From contig NZ_AP024749.1 of the NCBI RefSeq assembly GCF_019702945.1, positions 434,001 through 498,000 on the forward strand: 64,000 nucleotides of DNA. Reading direction: 5' to 3'. Below are positions 21,192 to 27,861 of the stretch, in pieces (position 1 is the stretch's first letter; the number at the start of each line of letters is the position of its first letter). The notes below the pieces were generated by a model that worked only from the letters and a program-made list of their open reading frames with translations, did no database searches and was not told the origin of the DNA. Source of the DNA: Flavobacterium okayamense. GTDB lineage: Bacteria; Bacteroidota; Bacteroidia; Flavobacteriales; Flavobacteriaceae. A program made the position numbers and the translations under genes.

Positions 21192-22130
21192 TTAGAAATT
21201 ATATACAACTTCTAATTTATAATCTTTTAAAGACTGTTTTGCTTTTTCTAAATCTTGAGTAAAACCTAAAATGTAACCACCACCACCAGAACCGCAAAGT
21301 TTCAAGTAATAATCGTTACTTTCAATTCCTTTTTGCCAAACTTGGTGAAATTGCTCAGGAATCATAGGTTTAAAGTTATTCAAAACAACTTTTGAAAGTT
21401 TTTTAGTATTCTCAAATAATGATTTCACATCACCGTTAAGGAAGTTCTCCACACAAGCATCAGTATGTTTGATAAACTGTGATTTTAACATTTTTCGGAA
21501 ACCTTGATCTTTTAAGTTTTCCATAAAAATATTTACCATTGGCGCTGTTTCTCCAATAATTCCAGAATCAATTAAGAAAACGGCTCCTTTTCCTTGCGTG
21601 CTTTGGCTTGGAATTCCGGTTGGTTCAATATTATCTTTTGAGTTGATTAAAATTGGTAAACTTAAATAACTATTTAACGGATCTAAACCAGAACTTTTAC
21701 CGTGGAAAAACGATTCCATTTGTCCGAAAATAGCTTTTAGTTGTAATAATTTTTCTCGCGTTAAATTCTCTAAAACTGTAATTTTGTTTAAAGCATACTT
21801 ATCATAAATAGCTGCCACTAAAGCACCGCTACTTCCTACGCCATACCCTTGAGGTATACTAGAATCAAAGTACATCCCATTAGAAACATCTTGCTTTAAA
21901 GTATCTATATCGAAAGTAACCAATTCTGGTTGTTGGCTTTGTAATTTTTCTAAATACTCCGTAAATCTAACTAAACTTTCATTTGATTTTTTAGCTTCAT
22001 TCGTCAGATTTTCTTCTGATTTTAAAGCGCCTTTATAAAAGTTGTATGGAATTGAAAGCCCTTTAGAATCTTCAATAATTCCGTATTCACCAAATAATAA
22101 AATCTTCGAATAAAATAGTGGTCCTTTCAT
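21192..22130 (-). CDS. Mevalonate kinase (GHMP superfamily)
   Basis: A 312-residue cytosolic kinase that phosphorylates mevalonate to 5-phosphomevalonate with ATP. The N-terminal motif is KILLFGEYGIIEDSKGLSIP. Motif 2 is PQGYGVGSSGALVAAIYDKY at 93-112, with the glycine/serine ATP loop. Motif 3 is KLCGSGGGGYILGF near 280. The segment HGKSSGLDPLNSY matches the catalytic-Asp region of mevalonate kinases. It lies 32 nt after mvaD and 5 nt before the UbiA-family gene, giving an isoprenoid operon. Phosphomevalonate kinase belongs to the same superfamily, so substrate assignment rests on overall similarity and context. Confidence 0.88.
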   Translation of the reverse strand: MKGPLFYSKILLFGEYGIIEDSKGLSIPYNFYKGALKSEENLTNEAKKSNESLVRFTEYLEKLQSQQPELVTFDIDTLKQDVSNGMYFDSSIPQGYGVGSSGALVAAIYDKYALNKITVLENLTREKLLQLKAIFGQMESFFHGKSSGLDPLNSYLSLPILINSKDNIEPTGIPSQSTQGKGAVFLIDSGIIGETAPMVNIFMENLKDQGFRKMLKSQFIKHTDACVENFLNGDVKSLFENTKKLSKVVLNNFKPMIPEQFHQVWQKGIESNDYYLKLCGSGGGGYILGFTQDLEKAKQSLKDYKLEVVYNF

Positions 22131-22162
22131 CTAGAACTGTTTTAGTTTAGTAAAGATACAAA

Positions 22163-23239
22163 TTATTTCAATTGATTTGCACCTGTTCCAATTTGGTCGC
22201 AAATATACTGCTCGTTTTGACAATATACAACCAACTCATTCTTAATAAATTGCAAAACTTTTTCTTTTACATTTACTGGATATAGAATATGAACATTCGC
22301 ACCAGCATCTAATGTAAAACAAACCGGAGTTGCTGTTTCGTTTCTAAACTTCCAAATTTTATTTATAATTTCAAGTGTGTTTGGTTTCATTAAAATAAAA
22401 TAAGGCATAGATGTCATCATCATGGCGTGTAATGTCAAAGCTTCACTTTCAACTATTTTAATAAACTCTTCTACATTACCTTCTTTTAATATCTGTTTTA
22501 TTTGTGTTAGATTTTCGTGAGCTTGTCCAAAACGTTTTTCAGCGAAAGGATGGTTGTGCATTAAATCATGTCCAACAGTACTCGAAACTTGCTTTTCGCC
22601 TTTATCGACTAATAGAATCGTATCTTGATAATTTTGGAAACTAGTATGTAATTCTGAATACTCTACTCCAAATAAATCAGAACTATTGCTATTTTGATGT
22701 TCGCCCCAAATAACAACTTCACCTATTACGCTTCTACAAGCACTGCCACTACCTAAACGTGCTAAAAAAGAAGCTTTTTTAAAAAAATAATCATCAGAAA
22801 TTTCAGGTTTCAAAGCTTTTTCTAAACTCATAATATTCATCGCTAAAGCCGCCATTCCTGAAGCTGAAGAAGCAATACCTGAACTATGTGGAAAAGTATT
22901 TTGCGAATCTATTTCAATATGATATTCTTTTAAATACGAACAATATTGCTCAATTCGTTCAAAAAACTTTTGAATTTTTGGTTTAAAATCCTCTTTAGGC
23001 TTCCCTTCAAAAAAGAAATCAAATGAAAAATCGTCTTTATTATCCTTTTTAGTGAATGACGCTGACGTAATTGTTTTACAATTATTCAATGTGAAACTTA
23101 TCGATGGATTAGCCGGAATTTGCTTCGCTTTCTTCCCCCAATATTTTACCAACGCAATATTACTTGGTGCAGACCAACTAAAACATGCCTTTTCGATTGA
23201 ATTAAATTGCGAAACTTCAAAATCCTTTTCTGAATACAT
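22163..23239 (-). CDS. mvaD: Diphosphomevalonate decarboxylase
   Basis: A 358-residue cytosolic enzyme that converts mevalonate 5-diphosphate to isopentenyl diphosphate with ATP hydrolysis and loss of CO2. Family hallmarks: SAPSNIALVKYWGKK near the N-terminus, the ATP loop FPHSSGIASSASGMAALAM, the cluster GSGSACRSVIGE and the catalytic-Asp segment FTLDAGANVHILYP. I start at ATG 23237-23239; a TTG extension to 23266 spans the -7 box and is unlikely. It is the first gene of the mvaD - mevalonate kinase - UbiA operon and is divergent from tspO. Length and motifs are normal. Confidence 0.95.
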   Translation of the reverse strand: MYSEKDFEVSQFNSIEKACFSWSAPSNIALVKYWGKKAKQIPANPSISFTLNNCKTITSASFTKKDNKDDFSFDFFFEGKPKEDFKPKIQKFFERIEQYCSYLKEYHIEIDSQNTFPHSSGIASSASGMAALAMNIMSLEKALKPEISDDYFFKKASFLARLGSGSACRSVIGEVVIWGEHQNSNSSDLFGVEYSELHTSFQNYQDTILLVDKGEKQVSSTVGHDLMHNHPFAEKRFGQAHENLTQIKQILKEGNVEEFIKIVESEALTLHAMMMTSMPYFILMKPNTLEIINKIWKFRNETATPVCFTLDAGANVHILYPVNVKEKVLQFIKNELVVYCQNEQYICDQIGTGANQLK

Positions 23240-23254
23240 ATTGAAAATTTTAGG

Positions 23255-23262
23255 CAAAAATA
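23255..23262 (-). promoter_or_regulatory. Probable -7 promoter box (TATTTTTG) for the mvaD operon
   Basis: The complement reads TATTTTTG, exact to TAnnTTTG, 15 nt before ATG 23239. It lies inside the TTG-initiated extension of mvaD and supports the shorter start. Confidence 0.6.
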
Positions 23263-23299
23263 CCAATATTTCGTTACTTTGCTTTATAATAATGTATTT

Positions 23300-23776
23300 A
23301 TGAGCAAATATCTACGAATTGTATACATGATTGCCATTTGTTTAGCAATTGGTTTTCTAGGAAGTCGAATAACTCAAATGACTATTGATACTTGGTACCC
23401 AACAATAGAAAAGCCAATTTTTAATCCGCCAAATTGGGTTTTTGCGCCAGTTTGGACATTGCTTTTTATTCTTATGGGTATTGCTGCTGGTTTAGTATGG
23501 AATAAACTAGAAGAAAATAAAGAAGACGTTAAAAAAGCTATGCTTTTTTTTATTATTCAGCTCTTATTAAACCTTCTATGGTCATACTTATTTTTTGGTT
23601 TAAACAATTTACTTTTAGCTGCTATTGAAATTATATTATTATGGCTAATAATCTTTGAAACCTTCATGTTATTCAAGAGAATAAACTTAAAAGCTGGATA
23701 TTTATTAATTCCTTATTTAGCTTGGGTTGGCTTTGCATCTATTTTAACAATTACCATTTATATTCTAAATTATTAA
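23300..23776 (+). CDS. TspO/MBR family membrane protein
   Basis: A 158-residue protein with five predicted membrane helices, the TspO fold. Conserved features include WYPTIEKPIFNPPNWVFAPVW in the first loop and second helix and the tryptophan/asparagine-rich segment LLLNLLWSYLFFGLNN. TspO proteins bind tetrapyrroles and sterol-like ligands and are linked to stress and porphyrin handling; the physiological role in this group is not established. I prefer ATG 23300 (MSKYLRIVYM). An in-frame start at 23279 would add seven residues next to the likely -7 element TTACTTTGC (23274-23282). Confidence 0.93.
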   Translation: MSKYLRIVYMIAICLAIGFLGSRITQMTIDTWYPTIEKPIFNPPNWVFAPVWTLLFILMGIAAGLVWNKLEENKEDVKKAMLFFIIQLLLNLLWSYLFFGLNNLLLAAIEIILLWLIIFETFMLFKRINLKAGYLLIPYLAWVGFASILTITIYILNY

Positions 23777-23839
23777 ATAAAACTACATTTTGTAAAACAA
23801 ATTCTACAAAAAAATTTATTCTTTTTTGTTAAAATTTTA

Positions 23840-23847
23840 TATTTTTG
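23840..23847 (+). promoter_or_regulatory. Probable -7 promoter box (TATTTTTG) for OmpA-domain gene
   Basis: TATTTTTG matches TAnnTTTG exactly, 22 nt before ATG 23870. Confidence 0.5.
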
Positions 23848-23869
23848 ATAAACATCAAAATGTAAAGTT

Positions 23870-24808
23870 ATGACAAAAAAAGTACTTTACCTTTTAGGAA
23901 TAGCCTTTACTATCCTTCTTGGAACTTGGCTTCAATACAGTTTTTGTTGTAAAACTTGCAACGAAAATAAGTCTGTGAATAATGAAACAAAACAAATTGA
24001 AGTTGAAATTGAAAAGCCCAAAACAAATGAAAGTACTTCGCCAACCTCTGGTTTCTCTTTTACAACTGAAACAAGTTCTTTTAAAACTATTGATAACTTT
24101 TTATTTTTAAGTTCTGATTTTAACCTTTTATTACCGATTTCTGACTCTATAAATCTTGGAATTGAACAATTAAAATCCAGCTTAATCAATTCAACTTCAA
24201 AATTTAAAATAAATGGTTCATATACTTCTGAAGAAGAAAATAATTCAATATTTCCTGATCTAGGAATTGCCAGAGCAACTTCGGTTAAAAATTATCTAAT
24301 TTCAAAAGGAATTCCTGAAAACAAGCTTTCAGTTTCAAGTTCATTAGCGAATAATCCAATTAAGATTGGTGACACTCTAACAAATTCTATTTCATATAGC
24401 TTATCCAGTAAAATCTCAACTACTGAAAACATATCTAACAATTGGGAAAGTGTTAAGAAAGAGATTAATTCAAATCCATTACGATTATATTTCAATACTG
24501 GGCAATCTAAAATTAGCTTAACACAAGCTGAAAAAGATAAACTAGGACAAATCATCAATTATATTAATAATGTTAGTGATTCGAAAATATTAATTACTGG
24601 TCACACCGACAACACAACTGGCCCCAATAACACCAATGAATATTATTCAGCTAAAAGAGCAGAATTTGCAAAAGAGTATTTAGTGACAAACGGAATTTCT
24701 GCTAACAAAATAGTTACTCAAGGAAAAACCGCTTCTATGCCTATTGCAGACAACAATTCAGAAGAAGGTAGAGCAAAAAACCGAAGAGCTGAAATATCAA
24801 TACAATAA
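23870..24808 (+). CDS. OmpA-family protein with tandem OmpA-like domains
   Basis: A 312-residue protein with an N-terminal hydrophobic segment (residues 5-25) followed by two cysteine-containing residues groups (FCCKTC), so it may be membrane-anchored or a lipoprotein. A low-complexity linker leads to a first, degenerate OmpA-like module at about 75-175 (GIARATSVKNYLISKGIPENKLSV). A canonical OmpA_C domain follows at about 200-312, with LYFNTGQSKIS, ITGHTDNTTG, SAKRAEFAKEYLVTNGI and AKNRRAEISI, the residues that hold meso-diaminopimelate of peptidoglycan. It probably tethers the envelope to the cell wall. The next gene, 25 nt downstream, encodes a membrane-anchored H3TH protein, suggesting a shared operon. 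Confidence 0.9.
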   Translation: MTKKVLYLLGIAFTILLGTWLQYSFCCKTCNENKSVNNETKQIEVEIEKPKTNESTSPTSGFSFTTETSSFKTIDNFLFLSSDFNLLLPISDSINLGIEQLKSSLINSTSKFKINGSYTSEEENNSIFPDLGIARATSVKNYLISKGIPENKLSVSSSLANNPIKIGDTLTNSISYSLSSKISTTENISNNWESVKKEINSNPLRLYFNTGQSKISLTQAEKDKLGQIINYINNVSDSKILITGHTDNTTGPNNTNEYYSAKRAEFAKEYLVTNGISANKIVTQGKTASMPIADNNSEEGRAKNRRAEISIQ

Positions 24809-24833
24809 CTAACCCAACCAAAACCTTAGATAA

Positions 24834-25400
24834 ATGAACAGCTTACCATGTATATTAATTCCAGCTATAGTAGGTATACTATGTGGAATTCTAGGCTATC
24901 TTTTAGGAAGATTAGGAAAAGGAAATTCGAACGATGAAGTTACTTCTTTAAGAGATGATTTAGATAATTGTAATCGTATGAATTCGCAATTACGATCTGA
25001 TTTAGAAAGATTACGTGCTCAAGGAAATTCAGTTGAAAATAAAAAACCAAGAACATCTCCGCAAGCTTTTAAAAGTCCTTCAATAGAAACCGAATTAGTT
25101 TTTGATGCTGCTTTTGCAAAATCAGTATTTGGCAAAAAAGTAAATGAAAACGACTTAAAAATAATTGAAGGAATTGGACCAAAAATTGAACAATTATTCA
25201 AAACTTCTGGAATATTAACTTGGAAATCGTTATCAGAAACTTCAGTTGATAGATGTAGAGAAATACTTATGAAAGCAGGCGAACGTTTTCAAATTCACGA
25301 TCCAGGAACATGGCCAAGGCAAGCTAAACTTGCTTATGAAAATAAATGGCGTCAATTAAAAGATTGGCAGGATACTTTAGAAGGTGGAAGAGAAAAATAA
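24834..25400 (+). CDS. Membrane-anchored coiled-coil protein with H3TH (FEN1-like) domain
   Basis: A 188-residue protein. Residues 5-27 form a membrane helix with a glycine zipper (GILCGILGYLLGRLGKG). A coiled coil follows at about 35-62. Residues about 100-180 resemble the helix-3-turn-helix domain of flap endonuclease-like predicted nucleases (DLKIIEGIGPKIEQLFKTSG, SETSVDRCREILMKAG, DPGTWPRQAKLAYENKW). The GIGPKIE hairpin is a typical helix-hairpin-helix element for contacting DNA or for protein-protein binding. No acidic nuclease site is apparent, so I do not call it a nuclease. The OmpA-domain gene lies just upstream. The 3' end runs into a palindromic terminator. Confidence 0.85.
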   Translation: MNSLPCILIPAIVGILCGILGYLLGRLGKGNSNDEVTSLRDDLDNCNRMNSQLRSDLERLRAQGNSVENKKPRTSPQAFKSPSIETELVFDAAFAKSVFGKKVNENDLKIIEGIGPKIEQLFKTSGILTWKSLSETSVDRCREILMKAGERFQIHDPGTWPRQAKLAYENKWRQLKDWQDTLEGGREK

Positions 25401-25428
25401 AAAAAATCGGCAATTGCCGATTTTTGTT
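25400..25428. terminator. Palindromic bidirectional terminator
   Basis: AAAAATCGGCAA and TTGCCGATTTTT form a perfect 24-bp palindrome at 25402-25425, between the H3TH gene and the converging flavoprotein gene. Confidence 0.85.
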
Positions 25429-25429
25429 T

Positions 25430-26638
25430 TTATATATTTTGAGAAACAATATAACTTGTTGTCCAAGCATTTTGAAAATTAAATCCACCTGTAATAGCAT
25501 CTATATTTAAAACTTCACCCGCAAAATATAAATTTGGTAATATTTTACTTTCCATGGTTTTAAAGTTTACTTCTTTTAAATCAACTCCGCCAGCCGTAAC
25601 AAACTCTTCTTTAAAAGTACTTTTACCGTTTACTTGAAATTGCCCGTTTGTTAATTGTTCTGATAAAGTAGTTAGCTGTTTTTTTGACAAATCAGCCCAT
25701 TTTGTAGTTAATTGAACACTAGAAGCCGTAAGTAATGATTCCCACAATCGCTTTGGAAAATCAAAAGGACAAAACTTATCAACTTGCTTCTTAGCATTTT
25801 CTAATTTAATACTATTTAATTCTTCTAATGCTTCTTCAAAATTGAAATCTTTTAGCCAATTTACTTGAATTGTAAATTGATAATTTAATCCAAAAAGTTC
25901 TCTCGCTCCCCAAGCCGATAATCTAAGAATTGCAGGCCCACTCATTCCCCAATGTGTAATAAGTAATGGCCCCGAAGCTTTTAAATTAGTCCCTTTTACT
26001 TTTACAGTCGCATTTGCACTCACCCCCATTAAGTTATTAATGCGTTCGTCTTTAATATTAAAGGTAAACAACGATGGAACTGGAGAAACAATCGAATGTC
26101 CTAATTCTGATAGAAAATCCCAAATTTTAGTACTACTTCCGGTAGCAATGACTATTTTTTGACAAGCAAAAACATCAGAATTGGTTTCAATTTTCCAAAA
26201 TTCATCTGATTTAAATAATGACTTAACACTTTGATTGGTTAAAACATCTATTTTTTGTTTTTTTACTTCATTTAGAAAACAATCGATAATTGTTTGAGAC
26301 GAATCTGAAATAGGAAACATTCTTCCATCTTCTTCGATTTTAAGTTCAACACCACGTTTATCAAACCATTCAATAGTGTCGCCTGAACAGAACTGATGAA
26401 AAGGGCCGCGTAATTCTTTTTCACCTCTCGGGTAAAATTTTGCTAAATCATTCGGGATAAAACAAGCGTGAGTAACATTACATCTTCCACCACCTGAAAC
26501 CTTAACTTTAGACAAAACTTCTTTTCCCCGCTCTAAAATTGCAATTTTAAAATCAGGATTTTTATCAGCAATATTTATTGCCGAAAAAAAGCCAGCAGCA
26601 CCACCGCCAATTATAATTATATCGTATTTTGAATTCAT
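25430..26638 (-). CDS. NAD(P)/FAD-dependent oxidoreductase, HI0933/YhiN (BaiN-like) family
   Basis: A 402-residue flavoprotein. The dinucleotide-binding motif IIIGGGAAGFFSAINIA opens the protein. The family segment KVSGGGRCNVTHACF follows at about 46-61, and the C-terminal FAD motif YFAGEVLNIDAITGGFNFQ lies near residue 375. The family is widespread and often labelled aminoacetone oxidase or BaiN-like; its true substrate in most bacteria is unknown. The gene overlaps the upstream glycerophosphodiesterase gene by 4 nt, so the two are translationally coupled. Confidence 0.92.
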   Translation of the reverse strand: MNSKYDIIIIGGGAAGFFSAINIADKNPDFKIAILERGKEVLSKVKVSGGGRCNVTHACFIPNDLAKFYPRGEKELRGPFHQFCSGDTIEWFDKRGVELKIEEDGRMFPISDSSQTIIDCFLNEVKKQKIDVLTNQSVKSLFKSDEFWKIETNSDVFACQKIVIATGSSTKIWDFLSELGHSIVSPVPSLFTFNIKDERINNLMGVSANATVKVKGTNLKASGPLLITHWGMSGPAILRLSAWGARELFGLNYQFTIQVNWLKDFNFEEALEELNSIKLENAKKQVDKFCPFDFPKRLWESLLTASSVQLTTKWADLSKKQLTTLSEQLTNGQFQVNGKSTFKEEFVTAGGVDLKEVNFKTMESKILPNLYFAGEVLNIDAITGGFNFQNAWTTSYIVSQNI

Positions 26639-27315
26639 ATTCTATCGGGAAAATCAGAAATTATTCCATCAATTGAAAAACGTTTAACGTGTTCAATATC
26701 TACTTTATCGTTTAGCGTCCATGTGTTAATTTCGAAACCTATTTTTTTTGCTTTGTTACAACTTTCTTCAGTTAATAAAGAAAAATGTGGATGAATAGCC
26801 TTCGCGTTAATTTGTTTTCCAAAATCTATGGCTTGTTCAATACTTGCTTGCGTTAAAACTGCTAAAGGAAATTTATTAGACAATTGAGAAAAGGTATTTA
26901 ATTCATCAATTTGGAAACTAGAAATTAAAAAATTTGATTCCGAATAATTGGTTTCATTACAAAACTGCTCTAAAACAATATGAGTCGCTTCTGCAGAATG
27001 CATCCCTTTTAATTCAATGTTTAACCAACATTTGTTCTTAGTTATGGCTAAAACTTGGGTTAACAAAGGAATTGAATACGTATTCTTAACCTTAATTTCT
27101 TGTAATTCCTTAAATGTGAAATTAGTAATCGGTCCGATAGTATTAGTTAACCTATCTAAAGTAAAATCGTGAAAAACAACTACTTCACCAGATGCACAAA
27201 CGTGTACATCTAGTTCAATTCCATCTACACCTAAGTCAATAGCTTTTTGAATTGATTCTAATGTATTTTCTACTTCATAACCTGAAGCTCCTCTGTGTGC
27301 AATTTTGTAAAACAT
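26635..27315 (-). CDS. Glycerophosphodiester phosphodiesterase family protein
   Basis: A 226-residue TIM-barrel enzyme that hydrolyses glycerophosphodiesters to glycerol-3-phosphate and an alcohol. Catalytic and metal-binding motifs are AHRGASGYEVENT, the GVDGIELDVHV acid pair and VVFHDFTLDRLTN with the second histidine. C-terminal INTWTLNDK and GIISDFPDRI are typical. There is no signal peptide, so it acts in the cytosol on deacylated phospholipids. It is the first gene of a two-gene unit with the flavoprotein. The -7 box is only 5 nt from the ATG, so the mRNA may be nearly leaderless. Confidence 0.94.
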   Translation of the reverse strand: MFYKIAHRGASGYEVENTLESIQKAIDLGVDGIELDVHVCASGEVVVFHDFTLDRLTNTIGPITNFTFKELQEIKVKNTYSIPLLTQVLAITKNKCWLNIELKGMHSAEATHIVLEQFCNETNYSESNFLISSFQIDELNTFSQLSNKFPLAVLTQASIEQAIDFGKQINAKAIHPHFSLLTEESCNKAKKIGFEINTWTLNDKVDIEHVKRFSIDGIISDFPDRI

Positions 27316-27320
27316 TCCTA

Positions 27321-27328
27321 CAAAGATA
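27321..27328 (-). promoter_or_regulatory. -7 promoter box (TATCTTTG) abutting the GDPD start codon
   Basis: The complement is TATCTTTG, exact to TAnnTTTG, ending 5 nt before ATG 27315. The predicted transcript would have a very short or absent leader. Confidence 0.5.
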
Positions 27329-27352
27329 TAATAGTTTACTACTTTGGTCGTT

Positions 27353-27360
27353 TAATTTTG
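27353..27360 (+). promoter_or_regulatory. Probable -7 promoter box (TAATTTTG)
   Basis: An exact TAnnTTTG match, 22 nt before ATG 27383, divergent from the GDPD promoter. Confidence 0.5.
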
Positions 27361-27382
27361 TATAGAATAAATTTAAAGAAAA

Positions 27383-27823
27383 ATGAAAAAGATAGTATTT
27401 ATTTGTATAGCGCAATTTTTTATTATGTGTAGTACAACACAATTTCAAGTTCGTGATGACTTTAAAAGTGTAAGCGAAAACGAAAAAACTACATTCCTAA
27501 AAAAAGAAAATGCAACTGCAAAATCTAAAAGTGTTATTATTTTAACTCAAGGATTTAAAGGAGGAAAAATTACAGCTAAACAAAATAGTAAGACAATTTA
27601 TTCTGAATATCCAATTACTAATTTAAAAACTCAATTTGCTGATAGTTTTAGTTTTTCAAATAGTTCAGACATTGTTCTTTATGATCAATTTTCAAAAGAA
27701 GAATTGTTGTTAGAAGCAAAAAAAATAGACTCTTATAAATTCGTTTATATCATGAAAATTTTAAAAGGAGAACAAGCTTCCTACAAAATAACTTTGAGTA
27801 ATACATTAAGGCCATTGCAATAA
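27383..27823 (+). CDS. Putative lipoprotein of unknown function
   Basis: A 146-residue protein. Residues 1-15 are a hydrophobic signal (KKIVFICIAQFFIM) followed by Cys16-Ser-Thr-Thr, which resembles the lipid-attachment site of flavobacterial lipoproteins, although the lipobox is loose. The mature part is rich in Lys and beta-strand-like segments (SVIILTQGFKGGKITAKQN, FVYIMKILKGEQASYKITLSN) and may be a small beta-sandwich. I do not recognise a family. It is monocistronic, with its own -7 box and a strong terminator. Confidence 0.75.
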   Translation: MKKIVFICIAQFFIMCSTTQFQVRDDFKSVSENEKTTFLKKENATAKSKSVIILTQGFKGGKITAKQNSKTIYSEYPITNLKTQFADSFSFSNSSDIVLYDQFSKEELLLEAKKIDSYKFVYIMKILKGEQASYKITLSNTLRPLQ

Positions 27824-27856
27824 AAAAAAAGAGCTTCAAAATGAAGCTCTTTTTTT
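27824..27856. terminator. Bidirectional terminator
   Basis: GAGCTTCA (27831-27838) pairs with TGAAGCTC (27842-27849), flanked by nine A and eight T. It serves the lipoprotein gene and the converging M36 peptidase gene. Confidence 0.85.
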
Positions 27857-27861
27857 ATAAT

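Noticed and set aside
23239..23266. N-terminal extension of mvaD starting at TTG 23266
   Set aside because: The extension covers an exact -7 promoter box and has no family match; ATG 23239 is preferred.
24834..25400. Functional flap endonuclease
   Set aside because: Only the helix-3-turn-helix part is recognisable; no acidic metal-binding nuclease site is seen.
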